Shown: in pieces, positions 1-12,420 of the stretch
Numbering within the stretch: position 1 is the stretch's first letter
Layout: each line of letters starts with the position of its first letter
From: Physcia stellaris
Taxonomy: Eukaryota > Ascomycota > Lecanoromycetes > Caliciales > Physciaceae
Length of the DNA: 64,000 nucleotides
NCBI GenBank assembly: GCA_018902385.1
Contig: JABSSW010000029.1
Coordinates: forward strand, 62,001-126,000
Reading direction: 5' to 3'
Position numbers and translations under genes: made by a program
The notes under the pieces: generated by a model
The model's input: only the letters and a program-made list of their open reading frames with translations
Told to the model about the DNA's origin: nothing
Databases searched by the model: none

Positions 1-519
1 AAATTTATTATTATCGTTTTTACGAAAAATTGTCGAAATTGTCGATATCGACAAAATCGTAAAAAAAAATTATCATTGATATAATCACAAAATTTTCATT
101 TAATAAATGACGCAAAAAAATTTACGATTCGATTATAATAATAATAAATCGATATATCAAAATGACAATTTACGTTTCGATCAAATTTATTATAAAAACA
201 AACAAAATATGTAATTTGTTTTTCGACGACGTTTTTTTGAAATATAATTTATCGAAAAACATAATTTCAAATCGTGAATTTTTGTTCACAAACAATTTTT
301 GATTAACATTATGTTATTACGCGAAAATTAAACGCAAATTTAATATCGTTTTTTATTTACAAACAAATAATTAAACAAAAAAAACAAAATTAAAATTTGA
401 AATTATTTGTAAAATTTTTGCAATTACAAACAAAACAATTGAATTCGTTGTTGTTAAAAATTTTTATATACAATTGCGCGAAAAATATTTATTGAATTAA
501 TTTTATTTGAAATTTTGTA
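1..519 (+). mobile_element. 3' fragment of a decayed gypsy-type element (same family as the 23-30 kb copy)
   Basis: No coding frame is recognisable. Bases 8 to about 518 run collinear and near identical with 27003-27460 followed by 29797-29850, including the stretches around the TCGTTTTTACG, CGATTATAATAATAATAAATCG and CAATTGAATT(T)CGTTGTTG motifs. This is therefore the 3' non-coding end of another copy of the element at about 23-30 kb, cut at the left window edge and ending abruptly at 519, where a different repeat (TGACGAACG) begins. It also serves as the empty-site reference for the nested insertion at 27464-29796. C is followed only by A or G throughout. Confidence 0.75.
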
Positions 520-735
520 TGACGAACGTATATCGAATTCAACATTTAACAAAATTAATATCGAATTAACATCGTTATTTTATCACATCGAATGTTAAAA
601 TCGAAATTCGTTTTGACGCATTCAAAAAATCAAATTTTTTACATATGTTTTTACAAATTTTCATGTATTTGTTTTTCATTTCGATATTTTCGTGTAATTA
701 TGTAATAATATTATATTTTTGCATAACATTTCACA
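520..735. repeat. 216-bp direct repeat, copy 1 (candidate 5' LTR of gypsy copy 1)
   Basis: Starts TGACGAACG and ends TTTCACA, so it has the TG...CA ends of an LTR. A near-identical copy lies at 7891-8105 (215 bp) in the same orientation, just after an A/G-rich tract. The two bracket a gypsy gag-pol region, as LTRs should. No matching 5-bp target duplication is visible outside the pair (TTGTA on the left, AAAAT on the right), so recombination or a different origin is possible. Confidence 0.55.
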
Positions 736-3250
736 TTATATCGAAATTTTTTTTTCATGTTCGTTCATAATACGCGAACATTCAAATAAACAAAACTTTT
801 TACAATTAAATTCAATGAACGAATAAAAACATAATAAATTCAATTTGATTTTGATCATTCAACGAAAACAACGAAACATAATAAATTCGTTGTGAATTGA
901 AAAAAACGAAACATAATAAATTCGTTTGTTTTGTTTTAAAAAACGTTCAAAACAAACGAATTCACGCGATAATTTCGATTCACAATACAACAAACTTTTT
1001 TTTTTTTTTATCATTTTTGACGAAACATTCGTGTTTGAAAATCAAAAAATTATCAAAATTAGCAAAAAAAAACATCAACAAACAAACATTTTTATTCAAC
1101 ATTTATTTGTTTCATCATAAACAAACATTTAAAATTTCATTCAACATCACATCGAATTTGTCATTTTAAATAAAATTCAATATCAAAATTTATTTAAATC
1201 ATTGTTTTGTTTAAATTTTTTTTTTTCTGTTTCAACAATTATTCGATTTCAATTTACAATCATGATTTTTTCAAATTTTTTTTTCGAAATCAATTTGAAA
1301 AATCGATTATTGTTTAACGAAATCACACAATTGAACGTGTATATTTTTGATCGAATAATTACAAATTTCGAACAACATATCATTGACATTTTTTTTGTCA
1401 TAAATTTTAATCAAAATGATGATAAATTTGATGAAAATGAATCGTTCAAAATCGTTAATTCGATAAACATTTTTTCGAAACAACAATTTCAATCAATAAT
1501 CGTCAATTATCTCGACGAATTATGAATTATTTTCGAAATTTTTCGACGAAATCGAGATCGAAAAATGATCGTCATTCGAATTTGAAATTTTCAAATAAAA
1601 AACATGAAAATCAAAATTTCGAATCATAATAAAAAAAAATATGAAATCAACGAAATTTTGCGTGTCGTCAAAATCGAAATTTTTGTTGTTTAAATTCAAT
1701 GTAATGAATTTTTCAAAATTCAACGAATTCGTGAAAATAAAAATAAACAACGAAAAAAAACTGTTAAGTTATCAAAATCTGAAAAATTTTTCAATTTCGA
1801 GAAAAAATCTCGTTTTGAATTTAAAAAACGTTCGTTCAAACAATTTGATTTTTTTATTGAAAAATTTCGTTTTGATTTTAAGACGCGCTCGTTCAAACAT
1901 TTTGATTTTTTTATTTTTTTCGAACACAAGAATTTCAATACGTTCGAATACATTCGTTATGATATTTGAAAAAATAAATGCATTGATAAATTGAAAATCA
2001 ATTTCGATTGATACGTCGATAAATTCAAAAAAATTTTGCAATTATTAATTGAACAAAAAAAAAATTTGCGAAACATATCGATATTCGACGCGAAATTAAA
2101 CGCAATTTTTTCAAATCAATTGATAAAATTTTCAAGTTTTTGAACGACATTTATATCGATGTTGATTATTTTCGAAACGTTCGTCGTCAATACGATGATT
2201 TGAAAATGAAATTTATTGAATTTTTAACGAATTTTATTTCGAATTTTTTTTTTTAATCAATCAATTGTTCAAAAAAAAATGAAAGAACAAAATTCACGAT
2301 TTCGAAAAAAAAATCACAACGAAATTTCAACACGTCGACGTTGTTTTGAACGATTATAAAATTTTTGACGATTATTTTCGCAAATTTCAAATTATGAATA
2401 ACAAATATCGTCGTATCAAAAACAACGATGTTAAAATCAACATTTTTTTCATTAAAAACAAATCATCGATCAATCAATTAAATTTTCGAATTCGTCGCAA
2501 TAAACAATACATAAAAAATTTGAAAATTAAATATACGATTTTTTAAAAAAAAAACGTATAAAATTGTCATTGTTCGTTTTAATTTGTTTAAATTGAAAAA
2601 AAAATGTCGAAAATGTAATGAAAAAAATCATTGATAAAAAAAATGCATTTTTGACAAATTATTTGATAATTGAATCGACAATTTGATTAAACAAAAAATG
2701 TTCAATTTGCAAATCATTTTTTTGATTAACGATAATTTTTCAAACATCGACGACGATAATATAAATTTCGATATTTCAATTACATTCGACGTTAAATCGA
2801 AAAATTAACAATTTTTTTCGAAAACGCGAAAAAAATTATCAAAATTTGTTCACGAAATTTTCAACATAATATTTTTAACGAATTTCATTGTAAATTTTTA
2901 ATTAAAAAAATAAATTTGTTTTCGAACGATCGAAAAATCATGATTTATAATTTAATTGATATCGATGTTTTTGAATACGTTTTCATTAATAAAAAAATTG
3001 CGCAAAAAATATGTCATAAATTAAAATTAATTTCAATTTTTTTATCGCGATTCAAAAAAAATTTTAATTTCGAAAAAACGAAAATCAAATTTATTATTCA
3101 TCAAATATTGTTCAAAATGACGATACAAAATCATTCAAAATTTTTCGTTTCATTGTTCATTATCAAAATAAAACAGCATTCGTTGATTTTAAAAAAATTT
3201 TAAATAAACAAACATGAAATGATTTTCAATATAATCAACGACGAATATTA
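736..3250 (+). pseudogene. Decayed 5' internal/gag-like region of gypsy copy 1
   Basis: Low-complexity A+T-rich DNA with only short open pieces (for example 1202-1525, 1641-1994, 2346-2546, 2916-3203) that are rich in Asn, Lys, Phe and Ile because of mutation. Position and strand upstream of pol suggest gag, but I see no zinc knuckle or recognisable capsid, so this is placed by context only. The stretch 736-1200 holds nothing that can be named beyond A+T-rich DNA with repeated ACATAATAAATTC words. Confidence 0.4.
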
Positions 3251-3289
3251 TTTTATTTCGAATCATTGTGATTACGTTGAAGTTTTTTT

Positions 3290-6200
3290 TTGTTATCACG
3301 TTTGTTTATATTTCAAAAATTATTTAATTCGAACAAACATTCGAATAAAACGTTTTATTTGTCATTTTTTGAACGATTTTTAACGTCGTTTTCGTCGACA
3401 AAGATTCAAAAATATCAAATATTGCAAAAACGATCAATCTCGACATTTTTTCGAGTAATTTTTTTTCGTTTTATTGTGAAAAATTCGAAAAAAAACGAAC
3501 AATCAATAAAAAAAATTTTGAATTCAGATTTCAAATATGTCATTGAAAAAATAAACAAAAAATATTTATCGAATAAATCGTTCAAAAAAAAACGAAAAAC
3601 GAAAATCATACGTGAAATTCAAAAATCGAATTTAATTAACGTTTCGATAAAAAAATTTGACATTTTTAAGAAATTTGCACGACGATTTAATCGACGATTT
3701 AAAATCACGATTTCGAAAATTGAAAATAACGAACAAAATTTCGATTTTGATATATCATTGAACGTGACGTTCATCAACGCGACGATTTTTCAATTTTTAA
3801 CAAAATTTAAAAAAAAAAGTCAAGATTTTTTTATTGATTATGAAGAAATTAAACGAAATTATTGACAACGTCAAAAAAAAATTGATCAAAATAAAAATTG
3901 ATTTTGATTTGAATTTCAAAAAAAAATTTAAAATCATGAAAACAATCGTCGAAAAATTGAAACGCAAAATTTTTGAATTTTTCAAACGTTTCGAAAGTGT
4001 ATTCAATTCGAAAAAAACAAACAAATTATTTTTTCATAAATTTTACGATCACAAAATCGAATTGATCGAAAATTCGAATCAATTGTTTCGAAATCGAGTT
4101 TATTTTTTATCGTTCAAAAAATTCGAAATTTTTCAAAAATATTTACACGATAATTTTCAAAAAAAATTTATCAATTCAAACAAAACGTTTTATGTTTCGT
4201 TTATTTTATTCGTCGTCAAATCGAATGAACAATTTCGTTTGTGCGTGAATTATCGAAAATTGAACGTTATAATCAAACGCAATAATTATTTTATTTCGTT
4301 GATCGAAAAAATTTTCGTTAAAATTATCGATTGTAAATTTTTGTTCAAATTAAATATTATATCGATTTTCAATAAATTTCGAATGAATTTACAAAATGAA
4401 AATTTTATTATTTTCATATGTTCGCTAAACATTTACAAATATCATGTATTGTTTTTCGATTTTATCAATGATTCGATCAATTGACAACATTATATGAACG
4501 ATTTGTTGTTTGAATATATTAATGATTTTTGTTAAATATATTTGAATGATATTTTCATTTACAACAAAATTCGAAAACAGCATGAACGACATTTTATTCA
4601 AATTTTTCAAAAATTGAAAAAAATTGATTTTCAAATCGATATCAAAAAATGCGAATTTTTTCAAACAAAAATTTCATTTTTAAAAATTATATTATCGACA
4701 AAAAATTTACGCATGAATTTCAAAAAAATGCAAAACATCGTCAATTGAATTCGTTCAATATGCATCAAAAAAATGCAAACGTTTATGAATTTTTGCAATT
4801 TTTATCGACGTTTTATTAAAACGTTTTCGAAATTCGTCAAATTTTTAATTCGAATAATCAAAAAAAAATTGATTTCGAATGAATCGATTTCGTTAACGAA
4901 ACATTCGAAATTTTGAAAAAACAAATAATCGAAATTTCAATTTTTCGACATTACGATCGCAATCGTAAAATTATTTTGAAAATCGATTTTTCAAATTGAT
5001 ATTTAAATGAAATTTTATTTCAATACGACGACGACGAAATTTTTCATTCGATAATTTTTTTCAACAAAAAAATAATTTTTGTCGAATGCAATTACGAAAT
5101 ATATGACAAAAAATTTTTGATCATTATTCGATGTTTGAAACATTGAAAATTCGAATTCGAAAATATTGACGAATCAATCGAAATTTACATCGATCACAAA
5201 AGTTTGAAAATTTTTATGACAAACAAAAAATTCATTTTTCGTCAAATACGTTGAATCGAAATTTTAACGAATTACAATATCAAAATTCAATATCAATTCG
5301 AAATCAAAAACGTCAAAACGAATATTTTGATTAAAATGTTTGAATTTCGTTTCGTCGAAAACGACGAACGTGAATTTTATAAAAAACAAATTTTGTTGTC
5401 ATTTTTTCGATTGCAATTATGTTCGATTGACGTTCAAAACGATTTATACGAACACGTCATGCAAATCAATCGAAAAAATGAAAATTGTATTAATTATCGT
5501 CAAATTTTGATCGATAAGCAAATTATCAACGAAAAAATAAATTTGCAAAATTGTTTCGATCGAAACGAAATTCTTTTTAAAAACGAAAATTTATGAATGT
5601 CGAATCAATTAAATTTGATGATTGAAATAATTCGTGACGTTCACGATCAATTTTTTTGTGCACATTCGAACATGAATCGTATTGAAAAATTTATTAAACG
5701 TTATTATTATTGATTTAGTATGAAATTATTTATCAAACGTTATATTCGTAATTGTCACAAATGTCAACGATCGAAATTTTCACATGATAATCGTCACGAA
5801 TTGTTAATTTCATTGTCGATTTTTAATCAACGATGAATTGATATATCGATGAATTTCATAATTGAATTATTTGATTTCAAAAACAATAATGTTATTTGTA
5901 TTATTATCGATTGTTTAATCAAAAAACGTCATTACGTTTTTTGCGTGATTGATGACGATGATTTAACAATTCAAATTTGTATCAAAATATTGTTTTATTA
6001 TGTATTTCGTATTCATGAATTATTTTCATTCATTATTTCAAATCGAAATGATCAATTCGTAAATCGCGTTTGAAAAATTTTTTGTAAACGATTAAAAATC
6101 AAATGTAAATTGTTTATTGTTTTTCAATTTGAAATCGATGATCAAATCGAACGAACGAATCAAAATATCGAAATTCGATTGCGTTTGTATTGCAATTATC

Positions 6201-6946
6201 GTCAAAACGATTGAATTGATTGAATAAATATTATGAAATTCGTTGACAACAACGATATTTCAACAATCATCGAATTTATTTCATTTTTCATTAATAAAAA
6301 TTATCATTTTCGAATGATTTTTGAATCAAATTTAAATGATTACGAAATCATTAAAAAACGTTTGTTAATTAAACAAAACGAATTCATTGTCGAAAAAATG
6401 AATCGTATTATCGAATACGTCAAAATCAATGTTGTCGATACAAAACAAAAAATGATTGTTCGAATCAACAAATTTCGTTTTTCAATAAATTTTGAAATAA
6501 AAAATTACGTTTGATTAAATCGTCGTTATATTAAAACAATTCGTTCGTCAAACAAATTCGATGACAAAAAATTAAATTTTTATAAAATAATTAAAAAGCG
6601 AAAATTTGTTTACGAGTTGAAATTATTCAACGACATGCATATTTATTCAGTTTTTCATTTTTGATTGTTGAGAAAAAACTTTAAAAATTCGTTAAAAAAA
6701 CAGCATAATAATTTTTCGAAATCAGTGATTGCAAATGAAATGTTTGAATGAAAATTCGATAATATATTGCAATTTCGATATCATTATCATCGATTGCAAT
6801 ATCGTTGCAAATGATCGAATTGAAATTTTCATGATCGCATATGATATTACGTCGACGACGACGAATTTCAAAATGTTCAAAATATCGTTGATGTTTTTCA
6901 CGAGATTAATTCAGAACAAACAAAATTTGTTTTACGAAACGATTAA
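3290..6946 (+). pseudogene. Ty3/gypsy pol relic (RT, RNase H, integrase, chromodomain)
   Basis: The reverse transcriptase is recognisable at about 4040-4750: fragments such as LCVNYRKLN, then YLND at 4539-4550 in place of YLDD, and a DIKKCEFF-like palm/thumb segment. RNase H should lie at about 4800-5560. Integrase follows at about 5620-6500, with H..H and CHKCQRS zinc-binding residues (about 5640-5780), then the catalytic core, where the first Asp (DISMD) is now Asn, and a YCNYRQND segment. A chromodomain ends the frame (6731-6946). Most in-frame stops are TGA where a Trp is expected. Several frame steps exist. This is a non-functional copy; the order RT-RH-IN-chromodomain fixes it as Ty3/gypsy (chromovirus branch) and not copia. 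Confidence 0.85.
6731..6946 (+). pseudogene. Chromodomain relic with four Trp-to-TGA codons
   Basis: Reading from GCA at 6731, a chromodomain pattern appears: start of strand 1, then LQYRCK, then a stop, SN, a stop, NFHDRI, a stop, YYV and a VDVFHEIN helix. The TGA codons at 6749, 6812, 6821 and 6842 sit where chromodomains of this retroelement group carry Trp, including aromatic-cage and core positions. The frame stays open otherwise until TAA at 6944. Chromodomains of chromoviruses direct integration to H3K9-methylated chromatin; here the domain is dead. Confidence 0.75.
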
Positions 6947-7079
6947 ATTGTAAAATTTATGATCGATCAAAAAACGTCAACATGAATTCGTTACAATTCA
7001 TTGTCAAATTGAAACAGATAATTTTTGTTTCGATTTTTTGTTTTCATGTTATTTCGCGTTATTTACAATCAGAATTTAC

Positions 7080-7890
7080 GTCGTTTGAAAAGTTGAATCG
7101 TATCAAAAATATTTTCAGAAATTGTCGTCAAATTTTATTGAATAATAAGTAAAAATGTAAAATGTCATGCAATGAAATGAATAAACACAAATTGTCAAAA
7201 AAATTCGAACATTTACGAGTTCGTCAACAAGATTTTCAGTTGCTTACTAATGACACGCGAAATTATTTGTAAAATTCGTTCAAAATATTTGTTTTTCAAA
7301 AAATTTAATACATGCATATTTCGTTGAATGCAATGTACGAATCAAACGTTATATATACGATAACATCAACGCGTTAATCGTGATGATGAAAATTTTGTCG
7401 ATTTGTTCAAATTGTTCGTTTCGCGATATTAATTTGATGTTGCAAGAATTTTCAAAATTGTTGACGCGTTAAGTCAAATTCACAATTTTTTACTTATTAA
7501 TGTTCGTCGAAATTATTTTTTACGAAACGTATGAATTGATTATTTTTCAAAACATTCATTACATTCACATTTTATCGCATGCAATGTACACACAAACTTT
7601 CGCATACGCGAAAATATCAAGACGTCAAACATTGTTACGATGATTTTATTAACATGATCAAATTGTTCATTTCATCGTAAATCGATTTGATGTTTTCACG
7701 ATTTTTGACGAATCGATTTCGCGAACGAAATCGATTTCACAACATTTCGAATTTATTTTTTCATTTTATCAATCATTCAATTCAACGTCATTCAACGACG
7801 CATTCAGATCGCGCAAAACGCTCATCATTAAAAAAAAACGAATTCGATTGATCGTTTCGAAACGAAATTGAAAAAAGACGAGAAATAATG
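7080..7890 (+). repeat. 3' region of gypsy copy 1 with imperfect tandem duplication and purine tract
   Basis: 7080-7185 encodes in decayed form the same short region (KYFQKL-like) found at about 22086-22190 in the next gypsy element. It is followed by DNA absent from that element. About 7245-7485 and 7490-7725 are imperfect tandem copies of some 240 bp: both carry ACTAATG/ATTAATG, CGAAATTATTT, GCAATGTAC, ATCAAATTGTT-like words and GATTTGATGTT. The A/G-rich run at 7868-7890 directly before the TGACGAGCG repeat could be a polypurine tract. Confidence 0.5.
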
Positions 7891-8105
7891 TGACGAGCGT
7901 ACATCGAATTCAACATTTGACAAAATTAATATCGAATTAACATCGTTATTTTATCACATCGAATGTTAAAATCGAAATTCGATTTGACGCATTCAAGAAA
8001 TCAAATTTTCTACATATGTTTTTGCAAATTTCATGTATTTGCTTTTCATTTCGATATTTTCGTGTAATTATGTAGTTAGTTTATATTTTTGCATAACATT
8101 TCACA
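7891..8105. repeat. 215-bp direct repeat, copy 2 (candidate 3' LTR of gypsy copy 1)
   Basis: Pairs with 520-735. It starts TGACGAGCG and ends TTTCACA. Of eight transitions I found between the copies, five are at ApG/ApA or CpT/TpT sites. Immediately after it, sequence collinear with 22196-22683 starts, so the block 7.2-8.1 kb can alternatively be read as an insertion into an element related to the 16-23 kb copy. Confidence 0.55.
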
Positions 8106-8610
8106 AAAATTTCGAATTCGATATATTCAATGCGATCGTGATTACGACGTCTTTTGCGTTTAATCATTTCTTTCAATCAATTCATAATTTCGGCGTACGA
8201 AATAAAAGAATAAAAAAATAAAGAATGATTCAAATTCAAAATTCATTGTCATTTAGTTAGCTGTCAGTCATCAAATCGAAAATTGTGAATTGTACGAAAT
8301 CAAATTCTCGATTCTGAAAACAGCAAATAGTGAAATCGTCAAATCATGTTTTTTCTGAATCATCGAAAAAGATGTATTCAAATTTTTAACGCAAATTGAT
8401 TAAAAATCGAAATGAAATATATTCGATGCAAAGATTACGATTACAATGATTTTTCAAATCAACAAATTTTTGAATGCGAAAATCGCGATTACAACGATTT
8501 TTCAAGTCAAAAACATGAAACATATTTACACAAATCAGAAATTTCTGCTGCAAAGCATACGGAAAAATGTTGATCATTTCAAAAAATTTCGATGTTAAAA
8601 AGAAAACGCG
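8106..8610 (+). mobile_element. 3' untranslated part of a gypsy element, homologous to 22196-22683
   Basis: Collinear with 22196-22683: the words GATATATTCAATGCGATCG, TGTGAATTGTACGAAATCAAATT, AAATCATGTTTTTT and GATCATTTCAAAAAATTTCGATG occur in the same order in both. No intact reading frame. This copy keeps more CpT and ApG than the 22-kb copy (for example CTTTTGCG, TTAGCTGTCAGTC), so it is less mutated. It runs directly into an LTR at 8611. Confidence 0.7.
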
Positions 8611-8900
8611 TGTAAAAAATTCAAAATTCAAAATTTGCGAAACGAATTTCGTTTGCGAAATAAATTCGTCAAGAATTCAAATCAAGCAAATTCGAAACAT
8701 CAAATCGATTATATCATGAAATCAGCAATTTCGTCATATTAATAAAATCAACGCAACAACGATTATCGCATCGATATTTGCGCATATGCGACAATTGATG
8801 TGTACGTTGCATTTAACAGAACGTGTATATAATAAACTTTCTGAAAGATAATTAATTTTGCAATTATTAGTCTAGAAACTATTCTGTTTTCTGTTATACA
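8611..8900 (+). repeat. LTR of the 16-23 kb gypsy family (290 bp)
   Basis: Starts TGTAAAAAATTC and ends CTGTTATACA, matching the ends of 16026-16304. The 3' part (TTTTGCAATTATTAGT, then the TTATACA end) and the following TTTCTGATGTCA are shared with the 16-kb LTR, and the latter may be the primer-binding region. It has a 3'-internal sequence on its left and a 5'-internal-like sequence on its right, so it is shared by, or recombined between, two copies. Confidence 0.65.
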
Positions 8901-10100
8901 TTTCTGATGTCATATTTCTTGAATTTTACAAATGATTCAAAATATTATTCAAATTGCAACGTCATTTTAACAATTTTCATTTTGTCATTATTCACAAAAC
9001 ATTCAATGAAACGTTTTACGAATTTATTTTTTTGCAATTTTTGAACATGTTGCGTCAATTCGTTACATTTGATTTCATTGACGATTTGAAAAAAATTTTC
9101 GCAATTGACAATCGAAAATTTTTCGCAAAAATTTTTTCAATGCAATTATTCGTGTTCGTTTTGAAATGATTGACGTCATTGCATTTGTTCAAATGATCAA
9201 CAAATATTATTATGATTGCAAACATTAATTTTTGTTCATGAAAATTGACGATTACGCATTGATTAAATTGCATTATGATTACAACATATCGACAATTGAA
9301 ATTTTCGATAAAAAGTTGAATCAACAATATATCGATTTTTTCAAAATTTTTGAAAAAATTGATAATTTGACATATCGATTGAAATTTTCGAATCATTGAC
9401 GTATACATTTTGTTTTATTCATAATTCAATTGAAATTTGTTTTTTCATCAATGAACGATTTTTTCAATCGTTCGCGTTCAAATCAATCAAATTTTGTTTT
9501 CGTTGAAAAAAACACGAATCGAATCAAATCATGAAAAATTGAAAAATTTATTAACAAACGTCAAATCAAACGTCGTGACGACGAATATTTTGTCAAATGA
9601 AAAAATTGAAAATCACAATACGATGAATGACGAAATTTATCAAAATTCGATGACGTTCAAAATTTTGTACAAAATTACGAAAACGCGTTGCGTTTAACGA
9701 TGTTTTTGTCAAATCGTTTGCATAAATTTTTCATTTTATCGATCAAAATTATCATTTCGTTCAAATTTTTCGATTTTAAACAGTTTTTCGCAATCATTTC
9801 ATTGATTAAAAAATTTTTCACAATTATTTTTTCGACGTCGACGTTTGTCAATCAATTTTCAACAAATCAACGATTCGCGATCGTCATTTCACGTAAATCG
9901 AACACGACATTTTCGTTAATTTTTAAATTCGAAACATTTGTTTTGATTCGAAAATCAATCATCGTCGAATTGATCACATTTTTTATCATTTCGTTGATTT
10001 CAATCACGTCGTCGATTATCGCAATTGATATTTTGATGCGACGTTTTCATCGATTTCAAAAATTAAAAAAAAAATTAAAAATATCAACACGAATAATGTT
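8901..10100 (+). pseudogene. Gag-like remains after the LTR, truncated next to the NLR gene
   Basis: After the LTR come short plus-strand frames (8954-9169, 9494-9697, 9688-10125). The last is rich in Ser, Thr, Ile and Lys and ends in a basic KLKKKLK segment, in the style of a retroelement gag tail. No zinc knuckle or protease was found. The right end abuts the decayed 3' end of the minus-strand NLR gene, and the two may overlap around 10.1 kb. Function is assigned by position only. Confidence 0.4.
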
Positions 10101-12420
10101 TTGTATGATTAGAAAACATTGTTGACATCGAAACGATGTCGTTTATTTTGATTGAAACAAATTGTTAAAAATTTGTCGATTATGAGACGAAAATTTGTTT
10201 AACGATTGTCAATGACAAAATTTGAAAATTAAACGTGTTTGTCGTTGAGAAATAAATCATTTGTCATCATAATTTTACAATATATATTTCGAAATTTTTT
10301 CGTAAAATTAGCAATCAAGTTTTTTACACTTTTTTACACATTGTTTTTGACAATATCATGTAAAAAAATGACATGTTGAACGTACATTTCGCACGTAATT
10401 CATATTTCGATCATATGTTTTCTTGATGCAAATTGTTTCGAAAATGTCTAATTGATGAAATGAACAGCATTATCGAACGCGACTTGTCGTTTTTGCATGT
10501 TTAATTTTAGAAAACGAATTGCAACATTTCGAAAAAGTCTGTGAATGACAAAAATGTTATTTTCTGAATTTTTTTTTATCAAGATGAATCTTTTCAAATT
10601 TTTGAAGATTCTTTCACGGTTTATGTGTTCAGATAGATATGACATCTTGCATGTAAAATCAGAAAATAACTTTTCGAATATTTGATCTGAATCGAAAAAA
10701 GTCAAGCATTCAATAATCGAACGTGCATTTTCGTTCAATTTGTCAAAAACGAATTCGAAAATTGCAACGACAATTTTAAAATATAATCTGATTTTGACAA
10801 CAAAAATCTCTTGAAATTTATCAATTTGTTTTCGATTTCTGTACATTTGCTGAAACGAAAAGATTGTGCAATCAGTTTCAAGTATGAAAAAAATTATCTG
10901 ATTTATAACAAGTGATAAAAATCTCAATGATTTAGAAATCTCGACAATGTTGCAATCAGACTTTTTTTGATTTTTGATTTCAAGAAAATAACGAGTCAAA
11001 ACAAAGTCGTCGATCTCAAAAAGAAATTCTAATTGAATTTTTATGAAGATTCGACAGCTTTCGAATGCGAAATTCTGATTCGTGACAATGATCGTTTTTT
11101 TATTAACAACAAATCAAATCTCGTTCAGAATTTCAATGTGATTTGCGTTATTTAGCACAAGAAATCAACGAATATTTAATCAAACAATTTTATATCAATT
11201 TCAATCATTGTCAAATATTGAGCACTTGAAATTATAAAAAAGTTAAATTACTTATCGATAATCATGAATCATTGTTGAATTGATGCAACGCTTTTATTTG
11301 AATTTTTCATTAAATTAATTTCGTTGAGTTCAAGTGTTCGCGCAATATCAACGAAATTTTGCGTAAATTTTTCTTTATTTTCCGTTGACATTCATAAAAT
11401 AATTTCATACATATCAACTTGTCGATGAACGAACTTCAACGTCGTTTGCGTTTTTTCGACTTCTGTCATTTCATGCAACGCGAGATTTCGAAACTTCATC
11501 GAATTCTGATTATTAGAAAGCAGTTTTTTCGTCATGCTCTTGAGAATATCAGCACGGTCGTAGTATTTGAAATCGCGAGATTCTAGATTGACGCGAACTA
11601 ATCTTTTATATCACTTGAATTTGTAAGATCTTTGCGTTCTTTGAAATGATCTAGTTTTCGATCGATTTTCTTAAGAGACTGCTGCATTTCTGCTGTGCTT
11701 TGACTTGCGATTCTCGTGACGGACAATGACTCTGATGTCGTTTCATGCACAGCTTTTTGTAGTTCAGTGGCCATCGTAGAGCTCGTAGAGATCTGCTTTA
11801 TCTGCTGCTGCACGGTAGATAGTGTCTCAAGAGACTGGTAAGATGACGCCCGTACGAAGGCGTCAACATGCTCGACACGACTGTGTACTTGCTGGACGTG
11901 ACCATCAACCACTATAACGCAGCGACTAGAGCAATTTTCAGTAAAGAGTCGTAACTCGATAAGAACGGATAATATCAAACCTCTGCAATATTCCAAGGCA
12001 AGAAATCAAAGAGCTCTTTCGAGCTGCAATCCGTGCCGTATGAGTTTCTATTTGCCGTTTCTTTCTGGTTGTTCAGTTCATTTTGTGTCAGAGTCGTCTT
12101 CTACGTTCACCAGCTAGCTGTTCACGCGTTTTCTTCAGGAGTTGCCGCAGATTCTTCAACTCGGCTAGAGATTGTCTGGAAAGCTCTAACGATAAACCGG
12201 CTTCTCGGATGGTGTCGTCGGAAGACTTGCTTATCATATCTTTCAGCTTGTCAAGATCGCCTAATACCTTTTCGTAATCTTGGAGCTCTTGTACCAGAGA
12301 ACTGATATAGGCGCCAGCACCCTTCATTTCGTCAGCTAGAGATGTTGTCGACTTGATGACGGCCGTCGCTAAGCTCAAAAACGTCAGTATATCAGCTGCA
12401 ACGTCAAATGTCTCAGTCAT
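10100..12420 (-). pseudogene. STAND/NLR protein (fungal N-terminal domain, NB-ARC), 3' two thirds mutated
   Basis: Start ATG at 12420 (MTETFDVAADILTFLSLATA), a typical fungal N-terminal STAND helical domain. Proposed exons are 12420-12111, 12047-11981 and 11925 to about 11600, with GT-AG introns of 63 nt (or 57 nt from an alternative donor) and 55 nt. A predicted coiled coil (ELQKAVHETTSESL, KKIDRKLDHFKERK) follows. A frame step lies near 11600. NB-ARC then continues: the Walker A region at 11472-11443 reads EMTEVEKTQ, where GMxGVGKTQ is expected; Walker B at about 11164-11141 reads FLVLNNAN; the ARC/winged-helix segment is at 10999-10448 (IHRLFRNVAIRFLKL), then a helical part to about 10100. 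TGA replaces Trp at 11394 and 11271. Known fungal NLRs act in non-self recognition and programmed cell death. Mutation density rises towards the repeat block. Confidence 0.8.
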
